Shown: piece after piece, positions 1 to 11,525 of the stretch
Position numbering within the stretch: position 1 is the first letter of the stretch
How the letters are laid out: each line of letters begins with the position of its first letter
Assembly: GCA_034440635.1 (NCBI GenBank)
Contig: JAOTON010001027.1
Location: 1,142,001 to 1,206,000 of the forward strand
Direction: 5' to 3'
DNA from: Lepas anatifera
Taxonomy: Eukaryota > Arthropoda > Thecostraca > Lepadidae
DNA: 64,000 nucleotides
The notes under the pieces: model-generated
The model's input: the letters and a program-made list of their open reading frames with translations, nothing else
What the model was told of the DNA's origin: nothing
Database searches by the model: none
Position numbers and translations under genes: made by a program

Positions 1-179
1 AAAATAAAAATAATACATGACGTCATTTATTGGTAATCAAGTACGAGTCAAGTTGTTCCCTCGGTGTCTCCGAATAACGGTACGAGCAGTGGCCCTCTTT
101 TAGAATCGTCTGTCTCTTTCATTGTTTCTTTGTGATTGTGCGAGGCTGGGGTTTATTATCTATTTCAGTGTTCAATTCT

Positions 180-564
180 CAGTGACGGATCCAGGGGGGG
201 CAAAAAGGCATTTCCCCCAAACGGAAAAGCTCGGGGCAAAACTATGTTTTTGCCCTCCCAAAGCGATCGACCTCCTTTTTCCCCGACTCCTTTTTAGTTT
301 GAAAGCAATATTTTGGTGCTTCAACTCTCAACTTCAAACAGAACCAATTTAGTTCAGTGGAAATTTGGGGTCTTGGAGAGGGAAAAAGTATCTTGAGCCC
401 ATATTTTTTCACCCGGTGACGTTTTTTTCTTTTCTTTTCATCTCACATACCCAAAATTCTACTGGGAAGTCATGTTGTAGCGCTGTTTTGCACTGCACGG
501 CGTTTTTTTTTGCTTTTTGACTTTGGTTTGCCCCTCCCAAACCGACCGGCTAGATCCGCCACTG
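180..564. mobile_element. hAT-type MITE with 8-bp target duplication
   Basis: A 385-bp non-autonomous element. The left end reads CAGTGACGGATCCAGGGGG and the right end, reverse complemented, CAGTGGCGGATCTAGCC. It is flanked by TCAATTCT on the left (172-179) and TCAGTTCT on the right (565-572), an 8-bp duplication with one mismatch, as expected for hAT-superfamily insertion. The interior is G/C- and T-tract-rich and has no credible coding frame; the short frame at 122-352 runs across the left boundary. Confidence 0.75.
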
Positions 565-650
565 TCAGTTCTGTAATAGTTTTCAGTGTTTTAGTGTAAC
601 AATTCTTTACTACCCTGATAGTTTTAGGATTCAGAGGTTGAAGAGCCGAG

Positions 651-2570
651 GTGCAGAAAGTATGCTGGCTGTCACAAACTCAATGCGACGTATGCCTCCT
701 CTGTCACACAGAGCTGGAAATAATAATTGTATACTTGAATACTATTTCCAATATGCTGAATGTCCTCTACCAGTCCCTTACTTTTTGCAGCAGACAAGGT
801 TCTAGCACCAAACCATTACAGCATGAAAGTAGTAAACTGAGTTTTCATAACTATTATTGGCAACTCTGACCGCAGTTTCCCCAATGACATGCATTTTTTT
901 TGAAGAAGTTTCCATTTTTGAAAGGAGTGTTTCCAATTATGGTACTTTTCCACATGATTACATGTAGCAATTATCATGAAAATAGTCATTATTGGGAACA
1001 TACCTATTAATGGGAGCATACATGTACACACAATTGGGAACCCTAACCGCAGCTTCCCCCCACTAAACTTCTATCTCACATATCAACAAAAGGGAAAAAT
1101 GTCAATGTCAACATAGTATTTGAATCTACCTAAAATGTGTTGGTAAAGTGGACCTTAGGTAGCATTTTATAAACACATCAAATGCTTAAAATTTGCATCC
1201 CACTCACGATCATTACCGCCTGGTCATTCCTTTTGCAGTAAAAACTCTGAGGCAACTAGCCTGCATAGATGTAAAATTATGTCTATTGCCCTAATAGGTA
1301 CAGAGGTATTGGAATTCACATACCAAAGAAAGATCCAGTGTAGTCAAAATCCTGCTTTAACTCCATGCAATTCAGGTCCTGTGCGTTGCTTACCACCACT
1401 GGTAGTAAGCAACACACCCCAACCAGCGTTTTTCGAAGTCTATTTGTTTCTGAGATTTGCTGTGATTTTCTGAGATAAGAAGGGGGTCTACTCGGCCCCC
1501 TCCAGTGCACGTTAGTTCCAGGCCCCTCTCCAGTGTGGGTGTTAACACTTTGTGGAGGACTGCATTAGCACACATTTGCTATCTTTACAATATTGATATG
1601 ATAATTTGATCATGAAAACTCACCTGAATCACTGTTGTTGCCAGCCTGTTGCTGGCGCCAACTCTCCCAACTTCCTCCAGCTCCAAATCTATCTAACCAA
1701 TCTAGGGCACAAATAAACTAAGGCACAAGCAGGCTAAGGAATGAAAAACCAGGCTTGATATGGGAAAGTGCATCAGTCTTACAATAGCCTACATTCATCT
1801 TAGATTAGCCATGGGCAGCAATATTTGTTCTAGCTAGTTTTAGCCTGCACTTATCTTAAATATACCTAATGAATATGCCCTCAAAATAAGTGACTTCCCG
1901 CCTGTTTAAATTTTTGGCAGGCTCTACATCACATAAACATTTCTAACTTGTCTTGTCGCTGTTGCGCAGTTTAAGTAGAATTGCTGCCCAGCTATGTTTA
2001 TTTTCTCACTCACTTAGTATTTTTATTAGTAGCTTTTAGGCGTACTTAATACTAAATTCGAAGAAATAGGGGCCAATAAATCGAAGACACTCAAACTGTA
2101 AATATGATTTAACCTGAAAAATGGACGAGAAGTACTTAATAAAGTATCTGCGTTATCGTTAATGCCTTAAATATGCCCACAATCGTGTATTTCTCGAAAA
2201 ATTGACTGTCACATTTCCGGTATCTCGGCGACAACTTTCTGCAAACTACTAACAATCAGCCCCATTGGGCTGCATGTTAAAATCTGGCAACTGTGACGCG
2301 GTTTGCGGGTTTTCTGCAGCGGGGGTCCTCGTTTTAGTAGAAACTGAACACAGTACCAATATTGTATTACTAATGGTACGCTGTGCAATTGAAGAACAGA
2401 GCTGCTAAGTTAAAATATTCCCTAAACGCTTCATTTCTATTTCGAAAATATGGGGTTTGATCTTGAGCCATACAGTCGGGATCGCTATTTTGTCACAATT
2501 ATGCACCTCAATTTTCGTAAATGTGTCACAAACTCCGGTAGCCGAGTTGCAAGTTTCTGCACCTCTGTTG
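651..2570. repeat. Long direct repeat, copy A (about 2 kb)
   Basis: This stretch recurs in the same orientation at about 12637-14610, about 12 kb downstream, with scattered substitutions and small indels; by eye, well above 90 % identical. Shared sequence starts near GAAAGTA..GCTGGCTGTCAC and ends near AAGTTTCTG..ACCTCTG. I see no terminal inverted repeats or target duplication, so it may be a segmental duplication or an unrecognised transposon. Positions 1460-1545 hold an end fragment of the TTAA element family found at 25257 and 49597, finishing at TTAA 1542-1545. No long open frame crosses the unit. Confidence 0.8.
1624..1701 (-). CDS. Candidate internal exon in repeat copy A (unrecognised)
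   Basis: On the minus strand a 78-nt segment is bounded by an acceptor-like TTTGTGCCCTAG and a strong donor CAG|GTGAGT. One phase is open (2 nt, 25 codons, 1 nt) and reads WLDRFGAGGSWESWRQQQAG and a few more residues. The family is not recognised. The identical 78 nt occurs in copy B at 13663-13740. No neighbouring exon was identified, so this could be chance splice-like sequence inside a repeat. Confidence 0.2.
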
Positions 2571-3167
2571 AAGAGTACATTGCCATGACCTGAGCGACTT
2601 TGAGTAGGACTAAAGTCTCTTGTGTAGGTATATCGAGGATGCCCATTTGCCTGTGAATACCTGAAATTGAAGAGGCATATTAGGCAAGTGCATCCTGGGC
2701 GTCCTGTGATTTTGAAGAACGCAGGCTCTGGGGTCGGCAAAAAGTTCCTAGCAATATGTTCAGCAAAGCAACCAGTTGCTATTTGTACAATAATGTAGGG
2801 TGATTTCTAGAACCTGCGTCTGGAAGCGTGTAACACTTAGCCCTTGGTCAAGCTTACATACAGATCAGTGTATATTTATTTGTATTCCAGAAAACATTGG
2901 GAGTTTTAATTTCTGTTTGGGTTTCCTAGGGAGAGAACAATGCAAAACGAATGTACAAACAGTAATGATTTCAACTCTGAAATAAAAGTTAGGTATGAAA
3001 AGTAATCATAGTACCTGAAATCATTGAAATGTTCCTCCTCCATGAAAAAAATATCTCCTCCAGCTTGCCCTCACAATATCTCTAGCATCTTATTAAGCTT
3101 CCTCAAAGCTCCAAACTGATCTCAAACCTCTACCATCTCTGTTCAAATAAAGTGTTTTTTAGAGCAT
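2571..3167. other. Featureless spacer
   Basis: Between the first long repeat and the next hAT MITE I see no gene, terminal repeat or tandem array. The minus-strand open frame at 2405-2740 mostly overlaps the end of the repeat and has no recognisable domain. Confidence 0.4.
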
Positions 3168-3175
3168 ATAAGAGG

Positions 3176-3443
3176 CATAGGCGGATCCAGGGGCAAGGGG
3201 GAGGGCACGTGCCCCCCGATCGACCCTCGGCGCCCCCTGAAAGGTCGATGGCGCAACCCTGAAATGTCGCTTCCCACCCCCCCAGGATGCGAAAGTCGGC
3301 GCCCACCGATAGGATTTGGCGCCCACCTGATAGCTTTTGCCGGTCATAAGTGGCGCCCCCTGGTCCGGATGGCGCCCCCCGGTCCAGATGGCGCCCCCCG
3401 GGAAAGTGCCCCCCCCCGATGGGCAATCCTGGATCCGCCTATG
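3176..3443. mobile_element. hAT-type MITE with perfect 8-bp target duplication
   Basis: A 268-bp element with terminal inverted repeats CATAGGCGGATCCAGG and CCTGGATCCGCCTATG. It is flanked on both sides by ATAAGAGG (3168-3175 and 3444-3451), a perfect 8-bp duplication diagnostic of hAT insertion. The interior is extremely G/C-rich, with recurring GGCGCCCCC blocks and A-poor spacers. Open frames on both strands here are a by-product of low stop-codon density, not genes. Confidence 0.85.
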
Positions 3444-3778
3444 ATAAGAGGAACACAATTCTAACATGCAAATTTTAATTTAGGTTAGACAAAGGGTTTA
3501 TAATGAAACACATTTGTTGTGGGTTTGGCTGTATTTCCTGTTTTTCTCTGGGATATTTCTGCCAAAATACAAAACGAGCATGTAATGTGGTATTTGGCTT
3601 CACACACGCTGCCAGATAACTACAGGTTGATCTGTATGACAAGTGCCACTGTTCAAAAGCTCCAATAGATCAAAGCTTCCTTTAATTAGAATCACTACAG
3701 GTTCATAAGTGCCACTATTCAAAACTTCGTCCAGTGCAATATTCCGTCCGAATACCACAACTGGCGGTAACCACAACT

Positions 3779-3815
3779 GGTTAGGTTAGGCTAGGCCAGG
3801 CTAGGCTAGGTCAGG
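3779..3815. repeat. Degenerate TTAGG-like pentamer array
   Basis: Seven consecutive pentamers of the pattern (T/C)(T/C)AGG follow each other: TTAGG twice, then CTAGG, CCAGG, CTAGG, CTAGG and TCAGG. TTAGG is the usual arthropod telomere unit, so this may be a degenerate interstitial telomere-like tract. A single TTAGG also occurs near 3905. It is short enough that simple-sequence slippage could equally explain it. Confidence 0.4.
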
Positions 3816-3983
3816 CACACGGGGAATATAAGGCGGTCGACGAAGGCGAAAGTGCCACCAGCAGGTTAGTTGCGCTGCAGGCCAGCTCGCTGAATTGAGA
3901 AAAGGTTAGGTCAGGTTTGGTTATGTTGTGCTACATATAGAAATATTAAATAAGAAATACCAAAGATGGGTGAAAAAGTGTCA

Positions 3984-4100
3984 TTCAGCAACGCCAAAAA
4001 AACAGTTTGGCACTAGAAACATTTCACCAGAAGATGTTTCAGCAACGCCAAAAACAGCTAGGCCACTTGGGATATTTCACTGGAGGAAGTTTTGAACAGT
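3984..4100. repeat. Two-copy local tandem repeat
   Basis: A segment beginning TTCAGCAACGCCAAAAA (about 3984) is repeated in tandem from about 4038, with the same order of sub-motifs (AACAG, GGCACT/GGCCACTT, ATTTCAC). The units are roughly 55-60 bp and diverged. No coding potential. Confidence 0.5.
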
Positions 4101-4321
4101 GGTACTGACCAAGACCCTAAAAGATAAGGTTGGTCAAAATCTCCTACCAAGGACCTACTAGCACTTCACGGTAAATTATTCTAATCTTGCTCACAACAGT
4201 TTATTTACAATATTTTCTTCAAGAAATTCACCTCAAATCAGATATTTGTGATAAATTAGGTCTTTATTTTGCATTATACAGGTTTTATTTAAAACAGTAT
4301 TTTTTGCACATCCAGTATGTT

Positions 4322-5527
4322 TTAACCTTCGCCCGGGTGAGGGGTCTTTTTAGACCCCCTCGGGTTTTTCCGAAGCGACCAGAAAACGGCGGCGCGCAGC
4401 GCCGCCAAACTTGGTCTAGCTGTTCCTTCATCATTTTTACATCTTTCCTGAAAATTTCAGCTCAAGGTCATATCAGGTCGGGTCACCAGGCCAGGTGAAG
4501 TGACCTCACCTAAAAAAAATGCTTAGAACCGCATAACTAAAAGAAGGGTTAATCGATCAAGTTCAAACTCATACCACATATTGGGCTCACCAGCAGCTAC
4601 AACATATGTTCCGGGATTTTTTATATTGGTGACCTAAAGTCATGTGCAGAGCATGACCTCCCTATTGTAAATACATGGGGAAAATCACAAAATGAGCTTT
4701 TCTCAGTAAGTATAGATGGAATCAACTTCAAACATCGGTTACGACTTGCTTTTAGCCCATTTCTGAAGTTGATGCTAAAAATTTTGACTTGTGACCTTTA
4801 AAGGGTCACCTTAGGTCAAATAAGCATTTTTGGTGTTTTACTCTATAAATTTTAAATAAAATAAGATAGAACTTTTATTTTGTCACCAAAGTGTTTGTAT
4901 AGTCACTGCAAGTCAAATGATATACATCATGACTATACCAGGTCAAGTTGGGTCAGACCGTTGACCTGGGTCAGGTCAAATTCTTAAAGTTGACCTGGCA
5001 TAGCAATATCATATATCATTCGATTCGTATTGACGAGAGGATTGCAATGGTGCATAAACTATGGCTGCATCATGTTTGGTTTGGAAGCTATTAGCGAAAT
5101 AGTAAACGCCCTTATGCATGGGTGGCTATGGACATTCCCAAGAATATGCCCAATATTCAGTGACCTGTAGCTCCCTAGGCTTTGACCTGACACGAAAATG
5201 AATGCCACTGTAATGTGAGCGCATCTCAAGAGCTTTCGAATGGTGTTAGAAAAATGTTTCTAGCTATCATAGTTTCTGGGATATATGAGGTTTTCTTAGT
5301 ACACCTCATATTAGCGATTTTGACCTATTTTGACCTCTGGTGACCTTGATATTGACCTGACAAGAAAAATGACCGGAGTATTTTCGCTATCATTTTCGAA
5401 GAGATTTCGATTGCTGTTTTGCGTTTTTTTCTACCTCTCTTAGTTTTTGAGGTCGTGGGGGGTCTTTTTTAGCCCCCCCGCCACCAGGGTGAAGGTGGCT
5501 CGTAACCGCCACCGGAGCAAGGGTTAA
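4322..5527 (+). mobile_element. TTAA-flanked GGTCA-array element (E1)
   Basis: A 1.2 kb element bounded by TTAA at 4322-4325 and 5524-5527. The left end is TTAACCTTCGCCCGGGTG; the right end reverse complemented is TTAACCCTTGCTCCGGTG. Just inside the left end is a GC hairpin, GGCGGCGC-GCA-GCGCCGCC (4388-4406). The body carries many GGTCA/TGACC pentamers and the conserved segment around ATATGTTCCGGGATTTTT (about 4604). An inverted, near-full-length copy (E10) lies at 39438-40638. There is no coding frame. The ends and TTAA flank resemble piggyBac-superfamily elements; mobilisation by such a transposase is inferred. Confidence 0.75.
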
Positions 5528-7569
5528 GCTGGTTTAATGCTAGATGTGCCAGATTTGCTATTTCTGCGCAACTGAGGCATACATTTACGTATCTGATCTT
5601 TTGTGTTTTATTCTGGAATTGCAATTGCAATGGGTGATCGCCTGTGTGTTTGTGTTTGTGTGTGGCGGCGGTGAAATGGATAAAAAGACTGGTTATGGTT
5701 AGAAAATTCATTTCTTATGAGGGGCTAAATTTGACATTGAAATTTATGAGCATAGGGCGTTTCTGTGTCGTTCCATGATGCAGAAAGATCAATGACTAAG
5801 GCTAAAACAAATCGCTCAACGAGAGCATGTTTGTTTAGATATTTGTGGAAGATGAAAATCTCTGCAGATGGGTCCAAATGGTAGATGCGATGTTTTTTAT
5901 ATACAATTTCTAGGTATATGCTCATTAATGGGCACTGGTTTCAAGAGGCAATTGCAGTTTGAAGTTCAGAATCCAGCATGTGATGCTATGTGCAAACTGA
6001 TAGGTTAAGTAGTGTAATCACAGAAGTTTGCTAACAGGAGAGAGAGGAGGTCAAGTTTTGTAAATTATTTCAGATACCTACTGATGACTTTTACAGTGCT
6101 GCTCTATATTATAAGTATTGAGCTGTTCTATATATATATAAGCATTATAAGTTGTTACTTGGCCTCTCGCTAGAACCCTGGATGCAAATATAGCAAATTC
6201 AATGTGATTATACATTTAGGTATAGCCATCCACCAGAACCCTCAGATCAGCAAAAGCTGATACAAAGTATTTTCTCCATAACATGCTCTGCAAGTTGTCG
6301 GCTCTCAAATGGTCAGGAAAAATATTTGTCAGAGTGAACTTTTGCTTGTCATTGCTCACACTGTGGCAAATAATTTTCCAGTTATCTAATGCCAACACAA
6401 AGATTCTGATTTAATGCTGTGTCAGAATGCATAATCTCACTGAATATTTGGGATCCACGATGTCAAGAGCAAGAGTCAATAAAAAACTTACCAACTTATT
6501 GTGAATTCAATTTTATAAACTCCAGCACATCCAAATAGATTTAAATTCAGAAACATAAATTCATATAGATAGCTTCTATTCATTATGGTCACCTTTCTAT
6601 TCTACCATGTTAAAGTACTAAGTATATAACTTGGTTCCAATTATATGACAAATGGAATACAAACATGCCTTATATCATTGAGCAAATGCACATATAAATG
6701 CTCAGCTGTTGCGACTAAAAAATGACCAGAGCACTGACTCCTAGTTTAAGAACAGGGGCTTGCTGATGAAGCTGCATTGTCATGTGCTATGGATAAGCTT
6801 CTGAGGTGAAGGTACTATCGACCTTGTTGGTTTGTGTCTCATAATGCTACTTTGAGGTTTGTTGAAGCTGCATCAATTGCAAATTATCAACAAATTTCAG
6901 AATATACCCACACATGACAGAAGGCTTTTCATATTCCATCATCACTGATAACACTGAACACAAGACAACACTGAATTTTAATACATAGTGTTGCACTGTA
7001 GGCATACACTCTTTGCCATTGCATTTGACATGACATGGTTTCCATTCGACATGACATGGTTTACATTTTGCTTGTTTTTGTTCCAGAATGGTGAGACATA
7101 AACTTCCAGTTTGTCATGTGTTTGAGGTCATGTCCTGATGGTCGCATTCCTGCCCTCAGTTAGAGAGGAGGTACAAGATGATATGATGATATGAGGAGGT
7201 TGTACATCCTTTGGCCTTCATTCATCATGCACGTGGAAACAACTAAGCTGCGAAGGCATGACATAGTACTTGAATGCGGCTAAAATTATTTGCTGATATC
7301 TTTTTATCAAGAGCCAATGGAAGGGAAATTATTTGTTTCATTTGGATTTGCAGCGTATATAATGCTTCAATAACATATTTTACACCTTTGTAATTTTTAG
7401 TTGAATATGTATATGTCACTGCTCAGAATATTTCTATGGTATTGCAGCACTTTAATTGGGACATGATGCAAAATAATGGGGTGAAAAATGATAAAGGGAA
7501 GTTTAATGGCACATGCTTAAATTCAGGCAATATTCTAGCTCTATTGATAATGTAGACCCAGCATGGGCT
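5528..7569. other. A/T-rich stretch without recognisable genes
   Basis: About 2 kb of A/T-rich sequence with only short, unconvincing open frames (5725-5925 and 6216-6398, minus strand). A short (TA)n run sits near 6131-6141. I see no splice-flanked exon, RNA gene or terminal repeats. Confidence 0.4.
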
Positions 7570-8589
7570 CTTAACACTTTTATCCTGCCTCTACCTCTGC
7601 CCTCCCTTCAACAATGTTCTTCCAGGTGCATAATTGGCAAAGCTCCAATTCCATGAACATCCTACCACCAGATATCCTGGTCCTCCCTCCGCTGGGGCTC
7701 AGCATGAGAAGCATCATGTATCTGCCTCTGTCCTCTGTATCCGCCCCTGCCTGCACATCTGCCTCTTTTGTATTGGCTTTTGACCCTGCATCCGTCTCTG
7801 CCCCCTATCTCTGTCTGCCCCTGCACCACCTCTGCTCCTGCATCCGCCTCTACCCGTGCATCTGCCTCTGTCCTTTCATCTGACTGCCACTGCATCTGCC
7901 TCCACCACTGCATCTGCCTCTGCCACTGCTTCTGCCCCTGCATCTGCTTCTGTTTCCTGTATCCGCCTCTGTCTGCTACATCGGCCTCCATCTCCTGTAC
8001 CCGCCTCTGGTGGCTGCACCCTCACGTGCTCCTTCATTCGTCTCTGCCCCTGTATCCGCTTCCGTCCATGCATCTTCCTCTGCTCCTCCATCCACCTCTG
8101 TTTCTTCATCCGCATCTACCCATGCACCCGCCTCTGCCGCTCCATCTCACTGCCACCGTATCTGCCTCTGCTGCTGTTTCTGCTCCTGAATAAACCTCTG
8201 TCTCCTGCATCCGCCTCTGTCTCCTGCTTCTGCCTCTGTCTCCTGCTTTTGCCTGTCTCTTACAGGCGCTTCAGCTGTCTGTATCCTCATGTGCCCCTCC
8301 ATTCGTCCCTCCCTATACCTCCGCCTCTGTCCATGCATTTGCCTCTGCTCCTCCATCCGCCCCCTACATCTGCATCCGCCTCTGCCCCATTATTTTCCAC
8401 TGCCCCCTTCGACCTTTCTGTCCCTGCATCCGCCCTTGTCACTCTATCCGTCTTTTCGCAATCGTTCCGCTCTGCCCTCTGCATCTGCTGTTGTCCCTGC
8501 ATCCGCCGCTGCTCTTGCATCCGCCTCTGCCAGTGAGTCCCCCCCGTCTAATGAAGTACCTTGGTCGATACATCCGCCTCTGCCTCCGC
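7570..8589. repeat. CT-rich degenerate minisatellite
   Basis: About 1 kb built from imperfect repeats of CTGCATCCGCCTCTGCC-like units, strongly pyrimidine-biased on the + strand. Because the units lack stops in several frames, overlapping long open frames appear on both strands (7768-8193, 7856-8536, 7662-7991 minus). Their predicted products are Ser/Pro/Ala/Cys-rich or Gln/Arg-rich low-complexity strings. I regard them as by-products of the repeat, not genes. It grades into the more regular 26-bp array that follows. Confidence 0.75.
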
Positions 8590-8846
8590 CTCTGCCATCA
8601 GCCTCCTGCACCCGCCTATGCCATCAGCCCCCTGCATCCGCCTATGCCATCAGCGTCCTGTATCCGCCTATGCCATCAGCCTCCTGTATCCGCCTATGCC
8701 ATCAGCCTCCTGCATCCGCCTATGCCATCAGCCACCTGCATCCGCCTATGCCATCAGCCTCCTAAATCCGCCTATTCCATCAGCATCCTGCATCCGCCTA
8801 TGCCATCAGCCTCCTGCATCCGCCTATGCCATCAGCCTGTGCCGCC
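8590..8846. repeat. 26-bp tandem repeat, about 9-10 units
   Basis: Successive copies of CCGCCTATGCCATCAG (16 nt) are each followed by a variable 10-nt linker such as CCTCCTGCAT, giving a 26-bp period. I count nine clear units. Since 26 is not a multiple of three, each frame runs through all three phases, and all three + frames stay open across the array (8289-8765, 8491-8937, 8561-8980). Confidence 0.85.
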
Positions 8847-8850
8847 TAAG

Positions 8851-9549
8851 ACATCATCGTCGGCCTTCCTTTCGGCGGCGACCCGCAGCCCTTCCATGTT
8901 TTGCAGTGGTCGATCGTATTCCCAGCTCTCTGACTGAAGTTAGCACCATTAAGGGCGATTCTGCCTCGGGAATATGTTGAAAGTCGGACTTAGGAAAAGC
9001 CTGACATGCCCTTAGATGGAGGCCCCCAGATCAGAAATTACGTCTGTCTGGCACTATTTGAGGCCATTTTTAGAAAGAACAATGTTGCAGCTTTATGCTG
9101 ACCGAAAATCACTTCTCTAAAGGGGCTAAAAATATTTTAAATATTTTTTAGAAAACCACCTTCCTTCCGCACTTTCAGCGCTAAATGCCCTCGGGCATAC
9201 TCGCAGTGACGTCACGACGGGATTGCCAGACTAGTTGGAACTAAACTTTGGCCCCTCTGGTACTGACGATATGGATCAACCTGTGGCGACTCTTATGGAA
9301 GGAAGTTTTGATTCATAGGAGCTTTTGAACAGTGGTACTTATGATGTAGATTAGCCTGCTGTGATTCTATCTGGCAACATGTGTGAAGCCACCTACTTCG
9401 TTACCAATGTGCATAGGTCTTAATTGAATTTTGGTAGTAAATTAAATAATTTATTGATAATCTTGCTATGCCTACCGCATGGTGCTGATCAGTTGGAAAC
9501 AGCTGATCTGCTCTGATTTCCTCTAGCGAATCTCATCTTTTCTCTTAGG
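8851..9549. other. Unannotated spacer
   Basis: No gene, RNA or terminal repeat recognised. The phrase TTTTGAACAGTGGTACT near 9325 also occurs near 4092, hinting at an older shared repeat. Confidence 0.3.
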
Positions 9550-9550
9550 A

Positions 9551-10640
9551 GGCGCTGGACCAGAATTGGCTGTGCTTAAAATGATAGGCCTCGCACCAGA
9601 AAAAAACTTGGTTGCCCTCAGTAGGAAGCTTAAATTTCTAGGAGACAAAACAGACCGCTTCCGCTTCCGTGGGAGACAAAATCAACCTTTTTTACCTCTG
9701 GCCAAGAGACTGGCCAAAGAGAGGCTCAACTCTCTTGTATACAGCTGCGCTGCCATCCTGGCCCTGGATTCCCAAGTGACTGACTTCTTGACCAAGTATT
9801 CTAGCATCGACAACACACTGGCCTTTATCATCAGAAGCTCCGAAAGTGTGGAGTAGGTACCTACGGATCCTCACGGATGTGGGGGTTATTATTGGAATGC
9901 ACCTTGTGGAGCCTTACCTCTCACTCACCTCTCCTCCACGACAACCTGGGACAAACTCCGCTTGCGTTCCCCACGCTTTACCGGGACCTCACCACAGTAC
10001 AGCTTGCCATCCTCCTGGACCTTCACAAAGCCGGTCTTCAGCTTCATGTCTGAAGAGCGCTTTTCCAAGCTGCCTCTACTCTGAAGACCTGCTGAAGCCA
10101 ACCGTTCTTGTCATACAGCAATACAAGGCCGAAGTAATCTCCGTCCTCAGCATCTTCCTGCCCAAACTGGCCAAGGACTGGGCCAGGCAGAGAGGCGAGA
10201 TATTTGGCTTTGGTGAGACGACTCCTTCACAGTCCATGCTCTCGAAAGTTAACCAGGAAAAGCTTAGTAGCGCTCCCATCTCCCATCACGGTTCAATAAA
10301 TTACGAGCTCAGGGTAAGGAGCTCAAGGCGGCCAGCTCCTCTCACGTCAAGGCAAAGGGACTCAGCCTCATCCTGGCTTCTGACTAGGAGATTGGCAAGA
10401 ATTTTGTCAAGATGACGGGAAAGGAGGGTGAGATCACTAGCATCCTGAATCAGTGGGAGGCGAAGCAGCAGGAACTGAGGAAGAGGGGTATGGTGGCTAA
10501 GGAAATAGTCAGTCTTAACATCGACAAACAGCGCAACGCTGACCTCGATTGGCTAACTGCGATGGGGGTCCCTTCACCAGCCCTGAGAGGGTTGAGGCCT
10601 TCATGGTCCAGGAAGACATGTTTTCATATAATCTTCTGAT
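9551..10640 (+). pseudogene. Decayed protein-coding remnant of unknown family
   Basis: Several adjacent + strand frames have protein-like, non-low-complexity composition. The first (9566-9856, up to 96 aa from a TTG codon; first ATG a few codons in) is rich in Lys, Arg and Leu, with the run LAKRLAKERLNSLVYSCAAI. It follows an acceptor-like TTTTCTCTTAG. A second piece (10412-10639) reads MTGKEGEITSILNQWEAKQQ and continues helical and charged. Near 10570 the apparent reading switches frame into GGPFTSPERVEAFM. This looks like one gene or retroelement gag-like ORF broken by stops and frameshifts. I do not recognise the family. Confidence 0.4.
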
Positions 10641-10724
10641 ACAATTTTCGCAACCTGACCTGTTTTACCGCCTGACTTGTTGAAACTCGTGCGGAAATGC
10701 CCTATTTACGTATTTTATTTAGTG

Positions 10725-11525
10725 TTATGGGCGCCGTATGATCCTAGATATCGACGCGCCCTAAAACCCCAAATATGATGATGACCGTCTCCCGGCTGAT
10801 CACTGCAACCCCTGGTTTATCATTACCACCCTAATTCATACCGCCTCTGGCTCATCGATGCTGTCAACGGCATATTTTGACCCAAATGCGCACCGCCCCG
10901 TTACTACCTCCCCTGGTTCATCACTGCCGCCCTCAGGCCGATCTCTGTATCCCCTGGTTCATCACTGCCACCATGATAAATCACTCCTGCCGTGATTCAC
11001 GCCGCTTTTGGCTAATCAATGCTGTCCCTGGTTTTTTATTAACCCATATATGAGCGGCCCCTGGTTAGACGCTTTGTCCCTCGAATACTCACTGCCGCCC
11101 CCGGCTGATCACTGCCGCCCCTGGTTTATCACTGCCGAGGAGACCAATCCGGCCATGGCCCCTAAAACCGGTCAAACTTAGGCCCTGCTGTCACCACAGT
11201 TTTGTCAGCATGAATCTCTAACACCCTTCCAGAGAGCAAACAGCAGCTCACTATCGTCTAATCGTTATCTATTTGCCCATTGGAGGAATTCCCCAAACTG
11301 AGTAAGTGGCAGACTGTTGCTGTCGGACTTTTACTGTTTTAATGTCAGCCAGGGGTGAAATTGTTATCTCTTTGGGGTGTACGAGCACCCCCAATTCATG
11401 TGTCGCACCCCGGCTCAACATTGCTGTCCTGATTCATGCCGCCTCCGTCTTACCACTGTGATTCATGCCGCTCCCGGTTCATCACTACCACTCTGATGTA
11501 TGCCGCCATGGTTCATCACAACCGC
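10725..11525. repeat. SINE-tail fragment plus CACTGCCGCCCCTGGTT minisatellite
   Basis: Positions 10725-10795 contain a SINE-like 3' end (GCGCCCTAAAACCCCAAATAT), followed by many degenerate units of about 20 bp of the type CACTGCCGCCCCTGGTTTAT, especially 10795-11135 and 11400-11525. A related block occurs at about 14735-14890. Around 11184-11211 the sequence CACAGTTTTGTCAGCA matches the arm of the inverted-repeat element at 45915-46193. Confidence 0.6.

Noticed and set aside
3130..3467. Frames of about 100 codons, Gly/Pro-rich
   Set aside because: They are inside a hAT MITE with clear ends and target duplication; G/C bias removes stops.
8590..8846. CRISPR-like array
   Set aside because: Regular 26-bp units with 10-nt variable linkers in eukaryotic DNA; a minisatellite, with no spacers of CRISPR length.
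7656..8980. Several long overlapping frames on both strands
   Set aside because: All lie in CT-rich minisatellite DNA and encode low-complexity strings; openness follows from the repeat unit lacking stops.
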